From Stereum hirsutum FP-91666 SS1 (Eukaryota > Basidiomycota > Agaricomycetes > Russulales > Stereaceae): 64,000 bases of DNA. Of this stretch, positions 47,431-58,112 are shown one piece after another (the stretch's first letter is position 1; every line of letters starts with the position of its first letter). The position numbers were made by a program, and so were the translations under genes. The notes beneath the pieces are model-generated. The model saw only the letters and a list, made by a program, of their open reading frames with translations. It made no database searches and was not told the DNA's origin. The stretch spans positions 2,551,877 through 2,615,876 of the forward strand of contig NW_006763131.1 of the NCBI RefSeq assembly GCF_000264905.1, given 5' to 3'.

Positions 47431-48571
47431 ATGGCTGACGCTGCTTCTGGTTCTGCGGACAAGTCTGTCCAGGTCAAGCTCGTCCTTCTAGGTGAGTCGA
47501 GGCGTCTGACGAGGCAACACCTCCATCATTCTGCTCCAATCCAAGACCGATACGGCGTCTCTGCTCTCTGAACGAAACACCTGACCTTTACGTCCTTCTC
47601 TGAACTTTTGGCTGATCACCGTGCTCTTTGTGTAGGAGAGGCCGCTGTTGGAAAATCATCCGTTGTCCTCCGTTTCGTGCGTCTCTTCCCGATGGCCACC
47701 TCGGCCACTATTGACCACGACCGTATGCACAGGTCTCCAATGAGTTCCAAGCCAACAAGGAGCCTACCATCGGTGCCGCCTTCCTGACCCAGAAGTGTCG
47801 TCTGGAGGACCGTGTACTTCGTTATGAGATCTGGGATACCGCCGGACAAGAGAGGTTCCACTCCCTGGCCGTAAGCACCCCTCACATCCGTCTCACATCT
47901 CTCACTCGGGCAAAGTCAAATTCACACTCGGATCTTGCATCTCGTCCCTGTTTTATAGCCTATGTACTACCGTAATGCCCAAGCCGCCGTTGTCGTCTAC
48001 GATATCACCAAGGCCTCAAGTCTCGAGAAAGCGAAGACATGGGTGAAGGAACTCCAACGACAGGCGAACCCGAACATCGTCATCGCTCTCGCCGGCAACA
48101 AGCTCGATCTCGTCCAGCCCTCGGCCGCGACTTCCGGGAGTGGTGGGGCTACCGAGTCGGAGGACGAGGCGGACGATGCGACGGCGACGCCGGGTGAGGC
48201 CGCTGCCGGCGCGGGTGAGGGTGGTGAGAGTCTGAGGCAGGTCGCGAGAGAGGAGGCGCAAGCTTACGCCCAGGAGGCCGGGCTGTTGTTCTTCGAGACG
48301 AGTGCGAAGACGGGCGAGGGTATCGTCGAGGTGTTCACTGAGATCGGTGAGTTGGCGACGGGTTTTTGATGACCATGTGTTTTGCCTGTGACCGCTGACC
48401 CTGATGATTCTCGCGTATTTAGCTAAGAAGATCCCTATCGAGCACATCCTTGCCTCTTCGCGTGGGGCTTCTGGCCGTCCAGGTGCTGGAGGCAGCCGTG
48501 CAGGTGCTCAGGAGGGTGGCGTCAACCTCGACGACAACCAAGCGAAGAAACAAGACGCTTGCAATTGTTGA
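47431..48571 (+). CDS. Rab5-type small GTPase (Vps21/Ypt5 family)
   Basis: Exons 47431-47491, 47636-47676, 47733-47870, 47959-48346 and 48423-48571 encode 258 residues. G boxes: [10 protein letters not shown] in [38 protein letters not shown] and ETSAKTGEG. The switch regions match Rab5. The C-terminus ends in CNC, a CxC prenylation motif for Rab geranylgeranyl transferase. An acidic Gly/Ala/Glu insert of about 45 residues separates G4 (NKLDLV) from the next helix, making the protein longer than the usual 200-220. It should act on early endosomes. The 144-nt first intron is unusually long for the window. Confidence 0.92.
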
Positions 48572-48657
48572 TCGCACATACGTTCCCCTGTACACACCCC
48601 GTATACTTCGTCACTCTTGGATTCTATGCCCCCCCACTTACCTCCCTTTGCTCTCGT

Positions 48658-48677
48658 TCTTCTTTCTTTCTTTCTTT
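48658..48677 (+). repeat. TTTC microsatellite in the Rab5 3' flank
   Basis: A run of about four to five TTTC/TCTT units within the pyrimidine-rich stretch after the Rab5 stop codon. Confidence 0.6.
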
Positions 48678-48872
48678 GCCTCTCTTGCTTTTGCTGTTCT
48701 TACGGTCTCTTCTCTGTCTCTATATATATGACATCCCTCTTATCGTCTGCCTTCGATGTAATGACCTGATATCCGACAATATTCATACGGCGGACTTCTT
48801 CTAGACTACCATCCGGAACGCAGAAAAAAGCAACTATAACTACTCCCATGACGATCTCACACAAAATCCGAA

Positions 48873-51084
48873 TCAAGAGGCATGCTCAGGCATAACATCG
48901 ACATACGGCGGTGGCCGTGCCACATTCTCATGGTCCCCGTCTCCAGCTGTCAAATAAGGCGGTGGCGCATGCGCATGCGGTGACGGCGGACCACCCACCG
49001 GCGCTTCTCCCTCTCCTTCGCCTGCCGAATGACGAGACGAACGCGGCGGGGGCGGGATCGGTAAAAGCGTCGGCGGAGACGTAGATGACGGACCACCCAA
49101 CGTCGTCGTCTGGTGCGGCACGCCCTCTCTTGAACGATATTCAGAATGAATGGACGGTGGAGGGTCCGAGGGATCGTCCATGGGTGGAGGGGGTGGAGGG
49201 GGCGGACCCCCCGCTGCCTCTTCTTCCTCCTGCTGTTCGAGAGCGAGATTGAGCGCGTGCATCGCATGTTCTGGCGCGTCGAGATTAAGACGGGCAAGGT
49301 CGGACACGTTTGGATCGAGCGTCGCCATCTCGAGCGTCGGCGGCGGGGTGCTGTTCCCCGCACGTTCCACCTCCTCCGGATGTCCGTCGAACTGAGACGA
49401 AGCCGGGAACCCAAACAGCGTGCCTTCGCCTGCGATGATCAACCGAGGGAATCGAGGCGGAAGCGCTCCTGAATCGTTTCCCTGATCTTGCGAGGGAACG
49501 AAGATCTCGCGCTCGGATTCTTGGAAGGTAGGCAGGCGGGACGTTGAGGCCTCGGCGAAGGACGGAGGGGGCGCATCGCGATCCTCGAACGGTGGGGGCT
49601 CGCTGCTCGCGGTGAAACTTGGGCCTGCTTGGCCCTCCTCATAATGAGGCGCGGCGTCCAGAACGACGTCTTCGCCGCGTACCGTCCGCGCTGGGGGTCT
49701 GTCGTGTTTCTTGTGATATGCGGATCCGATGGAGTCCTCGACTTCAGGCAGGGGAGCCGGTGGTGGGAGGAAAGTGATGGGGATCGAAACGGTGGACACT
49801 TGCTCGGTGTGTGAAGACATGTTCCTGAAGGTAGCATGGATGCGTATCCTAAACGAAACGGAATGGAAGAGCGTCGACTGGGTGATGGACGCGCACTCCG
49901 TATCGCTGTCCAGGAGCCCGAACTCCTCTGCCGGAAGCGCCCTGTTCGACGAGCTCGGTGACGATGGCGGGGAAGACTGATGGAGCACGAAACGCAATCT
50001 GACGGCTCGGGACGTATGGAATCGACAGAGCGCTCCGGAGCGCGAAATGACGGTCTTGTAGACGGTGCGTCTGCTTTGGACGACGGGTGTGGCGTCTGCG
50101 CTCTGGGCTGCGGAGGAGGACGATGATGATGAGGCCACGGGAGGTTTCTCGTTATGGGTCGGCATGGAAAAGCCAAGGGGGAGACCGTGGCCGTGCGAGA
50201 GATCATCATCTGAATCAGCATCGCTATCCGAGTCTAGCAGTTCGATGTCCGATACGTCCTCTTCGTCGAGAGTAGAATCCTGCTTGACATGTACGGTCCT
50301 GACGAGCTCCGCTTTGATATTTCGCAGTCGAAGGCCGTGCTCGACCACGAGCTCTCTCCGTGGCGATGGAACGGTGACATATATCGGCACAGGTTCGAGA
50401 GCGGTGAAAGTCGTTCGAGGTACTTCGACCACTACTCGGGTCGGAGTGTGGAGTATACGGTTGACGGGCGAAATGCCCAGAGTATGCGTATGTGGAATGT
50501 AGCGCCTCGTATGGACCGTGATGGACTTGACAAGCGGCGGACATGACTCGTCGGCGGGATATAATGTGGCGGTCAAGAGATGGGCAAGGGCAGACTGGGG
50601 TGTATGGATACACTGCGGCGTATCCGGCGTGAGCGGGAGAGCGAAGGGAAACGACGACGTGAGAAACGAATCGGGATCCGTCTCGGTATCTGCATCGAAC
50701 AGGACGATATCGGCGCGCGCGAGCTCGATGGACCGTTTCTGCGTGCTCTCCGTCGTGTGCAGAGACATCGTCCTTTGGAAAAGGGAAAGAGAAGGGAGGG
50801 ACTCGGTTTCAGTGAGTGGAACGCGGACCAGACAAGTCGAAGAGCTCGACGGACACTTTTCTCCAGCGGTCCCCATCTGCGCCCTTGATCTGCAACTCGC
50901 CTTCTATCGCTGCCCGTTCGTTGTCCGCACCGAGGTAGCCCTGTTGGAACTGGAACGTGCTCGTGGCGGGGATGATGAGCACTTGCGTCTCCGTTGAAGG
51001 TGCACTATGACCGTCAGACATGACGTCGTCCTGAGGACATTCTTGAGCATACGTCGGCGGTGCTTCAGCAGCTGGCGAAGGCAT
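48873..51084 (-). CDS. Arrestin-like trafficking adaptor with PPxY motifs
   Basis: Exons 51084-50834 and 50772-48873 encode 716 residues. The first 370 residues have an arrestin-type beta-sandwich pattern (VLIIPATSTFQFQQGYLGAD, IEGELQIKG, KSITVHTRRYIPHTHTLGIS, VVVEVPRTTFTALEPVPIYV, VSFRIRIHATFRNMSSHTEQ, VSTVSIPITFLPP), interrupted by an Asp/Ser-rich loop. The C-terminal part is Pro-rich and disordered. PPxY motifs occur near both ends: PPTY close to the N-terminus, PPPY before LTAGDGD and PPPY in ARPPPYVDVM. Such motifs recruit Rsp5/Nedd4 ubiquitin ligases, as in yeast ART proteins that drive endocytosis of transporters. The single intron has a weak donor (GTCTGG), so the join is the least certain part. 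Confidence 0.7.
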
Positions 51085-51374
51085 ATTATGAAGAGAGTAA
51101 GATGTGGAGGTAGAGGGTAAGAAGAGGACGAGGCGAGGATGATGAGTGTAAATGCATCTGTCCCAAGTCGGATTACTAGTGGCGGACACAGCCCTGAGCA
51201 AGTTGATGAGATCAGCCGCACTTAGGCGCCATCCTAGCAGCTCAGCCACCGCTTCGGTTTCACGTGAGGAACGTGGAGTAGATCCGCAAAATACAATAAA
51301 TATAGCGAGCAAAGTACACAGCGATACACAGCGGACAGAATCCAAGCAAGCATAGATACACACACGACCCGACA

Positions 51375-54295
51375 CTAGCCCACTCGCGTCAAGCTCTCCA
51401 GCTCCCTGAAGAACCCCTCCTCGAGTTCCTTAACCACCATCACCCCCCACACCATATCATCCTGCAAGCCGCCCAACATGCCCGTCCCCTTCTCTATCGA
51501 ATCGTCTCCTTCGCCATAGCCCACTCCGAACGACAGCGCAGGCCCACCCGTCGTAGCCTGCTTCGTGTCGAACGCGTCCACCTCATCGTCGAGCAGCTTC
51601 ATCGCCTCCACAGCCCGCCGCGCCGGGGAGTACCAGAACGCACGAACATTGTTCGGCACGTCCACCGTCATCCGCTTCACGAACCGGGCCATCACCCTCG
51701 CAAGCCGCAGACGTTTATCGTTCTTCAGCTGTTGCTTGAGCGAGGGAGAGGCCATGAACGCGAGGGTGTAGATCCCCATGATGATTTTCTGGACGTAGGC
51801 CAACCACAACTCTTCTCGGAGCAATGTGTAGTCGTAGTCCACCATGGGGAGCCGGTGGACGAGAGCGACGAAGAGCTGGCGTTGCCAGTCCTGTGGGACG
51901 GTCTTTGAGAACACCTGTCGGTTGACGTCGAGTTGCGCTATGCAGCTGAACACCTCGAGGGCTGCGTCGGCGATCGGTGGAGGTCGGAGAGCACTTCCCA
52001 TTTGTTCGACTAGTGACGTGAGAGGAACCGCATCGTGAGGGTGAATGAGGACGGAGGCGACCAGCTCGAAGGAGCGCCTCGCGACTCGCTTGGAAGTCTT
52101 CGCAAGAGTGCTCGAGGAGGAAGAAGTGAGTGGAGATAACCGCGCGTGACCACTAACGTTGACGAAAACATATAGTGTGTCCCGCCGTACGGCCACGAGG
52201 TCGGCGAGAGAAAGGTTCGGGGATGTCGCATGGAGTTCACCGTTGGGGGACCGCCGGAGGCCACATAGGCGCAGGGTGACGTCCAACAGTCGGAGCTGTC
52301 CCGCCATGTATTCTTGATTGTCAGGTACGATGGAAAGATTGCGCAAGATGTTGAGAATGGCGACGATTATCTCCCCGGGGCGATGTTTCAACCCGAGCTT
52401 GGGATCTTTCGCACCCTGGCGGTCGGCCATCGGTGCGAACGCCTGGTTGCCGGTATCGACGACGCTGTCCATCAGCTCCTTGTGCGTCGTTATCGTCTCC
52501 TGTTGAACATCCACCGTGTCCTCCATTTCTCCGAACCCGAACTCCTCGATCAAGTCCAATAACTCGTCCAATAAATCTTCCGAGGCCGAGACCAAGAAAC
52601 CTGCCCCATTCCCACCGCGCATGATAGAGAGCATGGTGAGCGTCGTGAGAGCGTAGCCCAGCTCGGTCGGTAGCCTCGAGCGTATGCACATCGTGAGCGC
52701 CTCGACGTCGACTGAACCCCACTCGTTGATCTCCCGTAACGGTCGACGACCATGGAGACGCATGTGTTCCTCCATAAGGACGCGCAGGTCGCGTCCGCCG
52801 GAGGTGGTGACCTCGCGAATGAAGGGCACATACTCGATTTTGCGACGCTGGCCTTGCGGAGACTGCTGAAGGGCGTTGTTCATGGCGTCCTTCGGCGCGG
52901 ACTGGCTGCCAGAGGTGATGGGTGTTGAAGGAAGGACGCGTTCGACAGAAGACTGGGAAGGTTCAATTTAAGTAGGGGCCCGATGATGTATTCGCCGAGC
53001 ACAAAATAAACACGTACCAACAGAGGCTCGGAAGGTTCCGCTGGAATATATTAGCATGAGAACAGGTCCGCGGGAGATAGTGGGAACTCTCTTACATGTT
53101 CTTTGTCGTGCTCGTTTCAGGTCCTCCTCGAGATCGGACTTTCTCTTCCTGCTCTCGGAGTCTGGGTCGAATGGCGTGTTGTGTTCCGAGTGGGACGGTT
53201 GGGCTAGTTAGGGGAGTGAGAAGCGACGAGTGGAAGGATTGGGAAACAGCATACCTTGGGATGGGGAGATGTTGACGGCAGACGCAGAGGACTGTCGTGT
53301 GATGTGTGGCGATATGTTTGGGTTCGCCGCGACGGAATCGGCACCCACATGGGACATCGAGTTGTTGGTGTTGTTCATCATCGCCTGTGGGTTCATGCCC
53401 CCACCCTGCATTTGTGCTGGATTGATACCCTGGGCCTGCGCGGCGGCGAGAAGGGCGCGTTGCTGCTGGTTTTGGGCATTCTTGCGGTAGAGTTCCTCAA
53501 ACGGGAGGACGATGGCGCGGTAGTACTGAGCGAGCAAGTCTGCGACGGTCTGGAGGCCATTCTGGTGGGGAATGGAGTCGGGTAATTCGAATTGTGCGGA
53601 GACGATGCCCCAGAGGCCTTGTTGGGAGACCTGGGAGAAGAAAATGAGGATGATGAGAAAAGGAGGAGATGATATTCCGACCGACCTTGGCACCTCCGCC
53701 GGCTGAGAGGACGGTGTTCCAGAGCTTGAAGAGCTCGATGTCTCTACCGGCGAGACGGAATACGCCGACGTCACCGGTGAGCTGGAGGGCCTTCCACGGG
53801 GAGTTGTGGGGGTCGTAGTTGGGGGGATAGGGGACGCCGGTGAGGGCGGGCGGGAGGGGGGCGCCACGGCCGTTGTGGCAGACGGCGAGGGAGTGGAGGA
53901 ACTGGGCCTGACGCTGCTTGTATGCGTTGAGGACGTTGTTCTGGGGATTTGGACGGGCCATGGGTTGAGCGAGGTGTTGAGTGTGTTGTGGGAACGGAAA
54001 GGCGTCGTGACCAGAGCTCAATCCGCCGAGCAATGCGCCCGAGGTTGGCCCGCCGCTGCGTCCGTTCTGCGCCAGCCGTGCCATCCCTGCCGCGTTCAGC
54101 GCCGCCATCTGCTTCGCCGTCGACGCGTCCAGCTGCCCCAGTCCCAGCAACGCCCCGTCCGTGTTGGATGTCGTTGCGTGCGGCGAGCTGCTCGACCCGA
54201 ACGACTGAGTCCGCCCGTGCTGCTGCCCGTTACTGCGAAATCCAAATTGAGTGTGAGAGGCATGGCGTCTGGCCAAGATGTATCACTCACAACAT
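51375..54295 (-). CDS. SWI1: SWI1-type ARID subunit of SWI/SNF
   Basis: Exons 54295-54291, 54232-53686, 53630-53255, 53203-53096, 53040-53018 and 52952-51375 encode 878 residues. An ARID/BRIGHT domain lies at about residues 100-215 (FLHSLAVCHNGRGAPLPPAL, LAGRDIELFKLWNTVLSAGG, VSQQGLWGIVSAQF, LAQYYRAIVLPFEELYRKN). A Gln/Asn/Met-rich linker follows, then a large alpha-helical armadillo-like C-terminal half (VDVEALTMCIRSRLPTELGY, GEIIVAILNILRNLSIVPDN, LVASVLIHPHDAVPL). This pattern matches fungal Swi1, which contacts DNA and activators in the SWI/SNF remodeller. The first coding exon is only ATGTT. Confidence 0.85.
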
Positions 54296-54633
54296 CGGGA
54301 TATCTTCTGAGCGATGCGGTATCGTCTTCGTCGCAGGCGTGGGGATCGGCGCGCTCGCTTCTCGCGATGGCCACCGCGTTCTCAGCCTCGTTTGTCTGTT
54401 TGTTCACAGCAGCCTTGAATAGCTCCTCGCAGACACGCACTCTAAGCTTGCTCTAAGCACCATACAACCATCTCCACATCCTCCCAACATCCTTTCCACC
54501 AACTCACTAGCTGCAGCACAGATCTCCCCGGCCTGCACGCGTTCGCAGCGTGTGACAGCTACCCTAAAGTCACTCGCGTCTTCGGTCGTCACGCCTCGCA
54601 GCTTTTTCTTTCCTCCCACCACAACCTCCTTCC
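54296..54633. other. Divergent promoter of SWI1 and DUF1764 gene
   Basis: The 338 bases between the two start codons contain no further coding signal that I can support. Confidence 0.4.
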
Positions 54634-55226
54634 ATGCCTGCCTCTGAAATCGACGACATCTTCTCCTCCAAGGGGAAAGCAAAGGTCCCGCAGCCCGTCG
54701 CCTCATCCTCTACTGCTCCCCCGAAGAAGAAAAAGAAGGATAAGAAGCGTAAGCGTGAGGTCGACCCTCCTTCCGACGACCCAAAACCATCCAAACCTAA
54801 ACGCGCAATCCCCGAGACCATCGTCGACCCTTCTGCCCAGTTGGCCGTTTCTGCACCACCTGCGAAGCGGCCAAAAAAAGCAAAGTCGACGGAGGCCGTG
54901 AAGGCTGCTGGGAAGGAGAGCGAGGCCCGTTTCAAAGACTCGAGAGGAACAGGACCAAGTATTCCTGCTCCTTTACTTCCTTCTTTCTGCGTTACAATTT
55001 TCTTCCAGGACGTACGACGGAGGAAGGATTCTCGATTTACAAGGAGGATGAGCTCGGTATCAAAGATGAAGGCGGAGGTGTGTTCTCTCCTTTTCTTCTC
55101 CTTAGTCGTTACTCACCGACACATCTCCAGATACACCACTGTGCCCATTTGACTGTCAATGTTGTAAGTGCGTCTCCCTTCGCTGCTCGGTTTACTCTCA
55201 CATATGACCCGTTTCCAGGCTTTTGA
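54634..55226 (+). CDS. DUF1764 family protein
   Basis: Exons 54634-54958, 55009-55077, 55131-55163 and 55219-55226 encode 144 residues. The N-terminal two thirds are Lys/Pro-rich and disordered with nuclear-localisation-like basic runs. The conserved DUF1764 end reads RRTTEEGFSIYKEDELGI, then GGDTPLCPFDCQCCF at the C-terminus. The last exon holds only the final GC-TTT-TGA, and the terminal Cys-Phe depends on it. The family is widespread in eukaryotes and probably nucleolar or nuclear; the function is not known to me. Confidence 0.88.
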
Positions 55227-55877
55227 TCTTGTATCTTGCTATCAATATATATTTTCACCTCCGCCTGTCCGTCTCCTGTTTTTCTCCGGCTCTTTCGAAG
55301 CTACTCTGCCGGCGTCTGCTATGGCTCGAAGTGGTCAATGTGTAGCCCATATCGAGCTCCAGTCCTCATTCGCTATTCTCTCCTCAGCACCTCTCACCTG
55401 GGTGAGATATACCTACAAACCGCGTTCAGGAATACATTTCTCTTGTCCCTCTTTTGTCGTTACTAAATACCGTTGACAATATGATTCGCCTTGGAAGTGG
55501 TCAGTGTGAGTGTGCGATTCGTCTTTTCGGCTCTTTCGAAGCCTCTCGAGCTTTCATCCGTAGCTCGCAGAGGTCAAAAAGCAGCCAATATTGCCTGTTT
55601 ATAATCTGCCCTTTCAGACATCCTCTTCGTTCTTTTCTTTCCACGTCTGAGGATCACTACGATTTGGGATACATCTTATCTGTAGTCAAATGTATCTTCC
55701 TTAGCTGTATCAATGCATAAACGTTTTCTGTGTCTATCTGTGAAGGTGTGAGAATCTGAGATCGCTCGTGTGCGCGGAGTACATCTCGAGTTCCCCGCAA
55801 TTTGAAATCTCACCCTTCTTCCTTACCACTCCATTCCCTCGTCGGCGGTCCACATAGGAGAAGTTGAAGCAGTGGCC
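55227..55877. other. Intergenic, no gene seen
   Basis: A 15-base direct repeat CGGCTCTTTCGAAGC occurs at about 55287 and 55528. Otherwise nothing notable. Confidence 0.4.
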
Positions 55878-57822
55878 ATGCTTTCCACTCGCCTCCTCTC
55901 AAGACGCTTCGCGGCAGTCACCTCCCGACGCTGGCAACACACCACATCCTCTCACCAACATCCACCTCTCAACCCCGTCACCTCAGAAGACATCGCGCAC
56001 TTCTCCAAAATCCTCCCCCCTCACGCCATCCTCACCACCCTCTCCCCCTCCTCTCTTCCCGCCTCGGAACTCGAACCCTACAACAATGACTGGATGGGCA
56101 AATATCACGGCCAGGCGTCCACAGTCCTCCGGCCACAGACGACGCAGCAAGTGAGCGATATCATGAAATGGTGTTATGAGCGCAGGATCGGCGTCGTTCC
56201 GCAGGGAGGGAATACGGGGTTGGTTGGGGGGAGCGTGCCGCTGGGACGGGAGTTGGTTGTTAGTCTGGGGGGGATGAATAAGGTGCGGTCGTTTGATACG
56301 GTTTCTGGTGAGTCGGTGCTTGCGTTTGAAGTGTGTTTTTGGGAGCTGTTTTGATTGAGGGTAAGTTTTGTTGGGATGGTATGTAAGGTGCACTGGTGGC
56401 CGATGCGGGATGTATATTGGAGGTCTTGTCGGAGCATATTGCGCCGCATAAGCATATCATGCCGCTCGACCTTGGTGCGAAGGGGAGGTGCGTTATTTAC
56501 AGTTACCCTCGAGTGTACTTGGCAGGATATTGACGAGCGAGACAGTTGTCAGATTGGGGGGAATGTGGCGACGAATGCGGGAGGGCTTAGATTGTTGCGC
56601 TATGGGTCTCTTCATGGTAGTGTGTTGGGTCTGGAGGTCGTCTTGCCCGACGGTACGATCCTGGACAACCTCTCGGTGCTTCGGAAGGACAATACAGGTT
56701 TGTCCAACACACTCTGAATTTGGCCACACCACTGAGGTTTTTCATTCGGTTCGGTAAAGGCTACGACCTCAAACAGCTCTTCATCGGCGCAGAGGGCACC
56801 CTCGGCATCATCACCGGCGTCTCGATCCTGACCCCACCCGCGCCCCAATCAACGAACAACGTCATCCTCGCACTTCCCAAGTTCGATAACGTCCTCCCTC
56901 TGTTCAAGACCACTCGGCAACACCTCTCTGAGATCTTGTCCGCGTTCGAGTTCATCGACCGGACGGCGTATGATTTGGCTGTTAAACATGGGCAGGGGAA
57001 GGCGCTTAGTGATGAGGAACTTGAGGGGGCGGAGTGTTTTGTGTTGCTTGAGACGAGCGGTGGGAAGGGCGAGCACGACGAGGAGGTAATGCTTTCACTC
57101 TCTTCCTAACATAACATGCCTTTTTGGCTTGACGTGCTCACCCGCACCTCGTAGAAACTCAACGGTCTCCTCGAAGCCCTCATGGAATCAGACGAACCCT
57201 TAATCAACACCGGCGTCCTCTCGCAAAACCCAGCACAATTCGCCTCCCTCTGGGCCCTCCGCGAAGGCGTCACCGAAGCCGTATCAAAAGAAGGCAAGGC
57301 CTACAAGTACGACATCTCCGTCCCGCTGGCGTCGTTCAAGGACGTCGTGGATACGACGCGGGAGCATTTGGATAGGTATGGGCTGATGAGGGAGGATGCG
57401 GTGAAGTTTGTTATTGGGTATGGGCATGTTGGGGATGGTGAGTGCTGGGATGACGTGTTATTGCGTTTTCTGTGCGGGACTGATGAAATGGAACAGGAAA
57501 TCTGCATCTGAATATTATCGCGGCGAAGTATACGCCCGAAATCCAAGCTGCCCTGGAACCCTTCGTGTATGAGCTCGTTGGTACGTATACCTACCCGCTC
57601 TCTCAGTCCCACAAATTCCATCCCCTCCGTTCCTCATGATTTCGTATTTTTATCCGTCCAGCGGGTTACAACGGGTCTATCTCCGCTGAGCATGGTATCG
57701 GTGCGATGAAGACGCATGCGATTCATTACTCGAAATCTGGGGTTGCGGTCGATATGATGAAGAGGATCAAGAATTTGTTTGACCCGAGGGGGATTATGAA
57801 CCCGGGTAAGGTTCTGGAGTGA
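55878..57822 (+). CDS. Mitochondrial D-2-hydroxyglutarate dehydrogenase (DLD2-like)
   Basis: Exons 55878-56307, 56388-56487, 56546-56697, 56760-57085, 57155-57437, 57497-57580 and 57662-57822 encode 511 residues. A basic, Ser/Arg-rich presequence ([20 protein letters not shown]) precedes the FAD-binding PCMH domain ([68 protein letters not shown]) and the C-terminal FAD-oxidase domain ([38 protein letters not shown]). The enzyme oxidises D-2-hydroxyglutarate to 2-oxoglutarate; close relatives use D-lactate. Length and motifs favour the D2HGDH/Dld2 group. The ATG at 55878 begins the targeting sequence. Confidence 0.9.
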
Positions 57823-58112
57823 GTTGTCGTCGTGGATGTGGATATGGACCTGTCTGTACGCTTCTATGTAGCACTACCTATGCACACGTCCATCCTATCC
57901 TCCATCCTATCTGTTCCACATACATTTTGCTATCGGCAGAGTCTGTGTCTGAAGATATATGTATGTGGCATGTGGCCCCAAAGCGCCACACCGCGACCGG
58001 AGTATGAATTCGAATTGCAAAATGGCAAAATGATATCAATCGCCTCAAAATCGCCCTAACCTTATTCTCGCTCCCGCACGGACCCCCAACCCCATTCCGA
58101 GTGTTGTCCACC

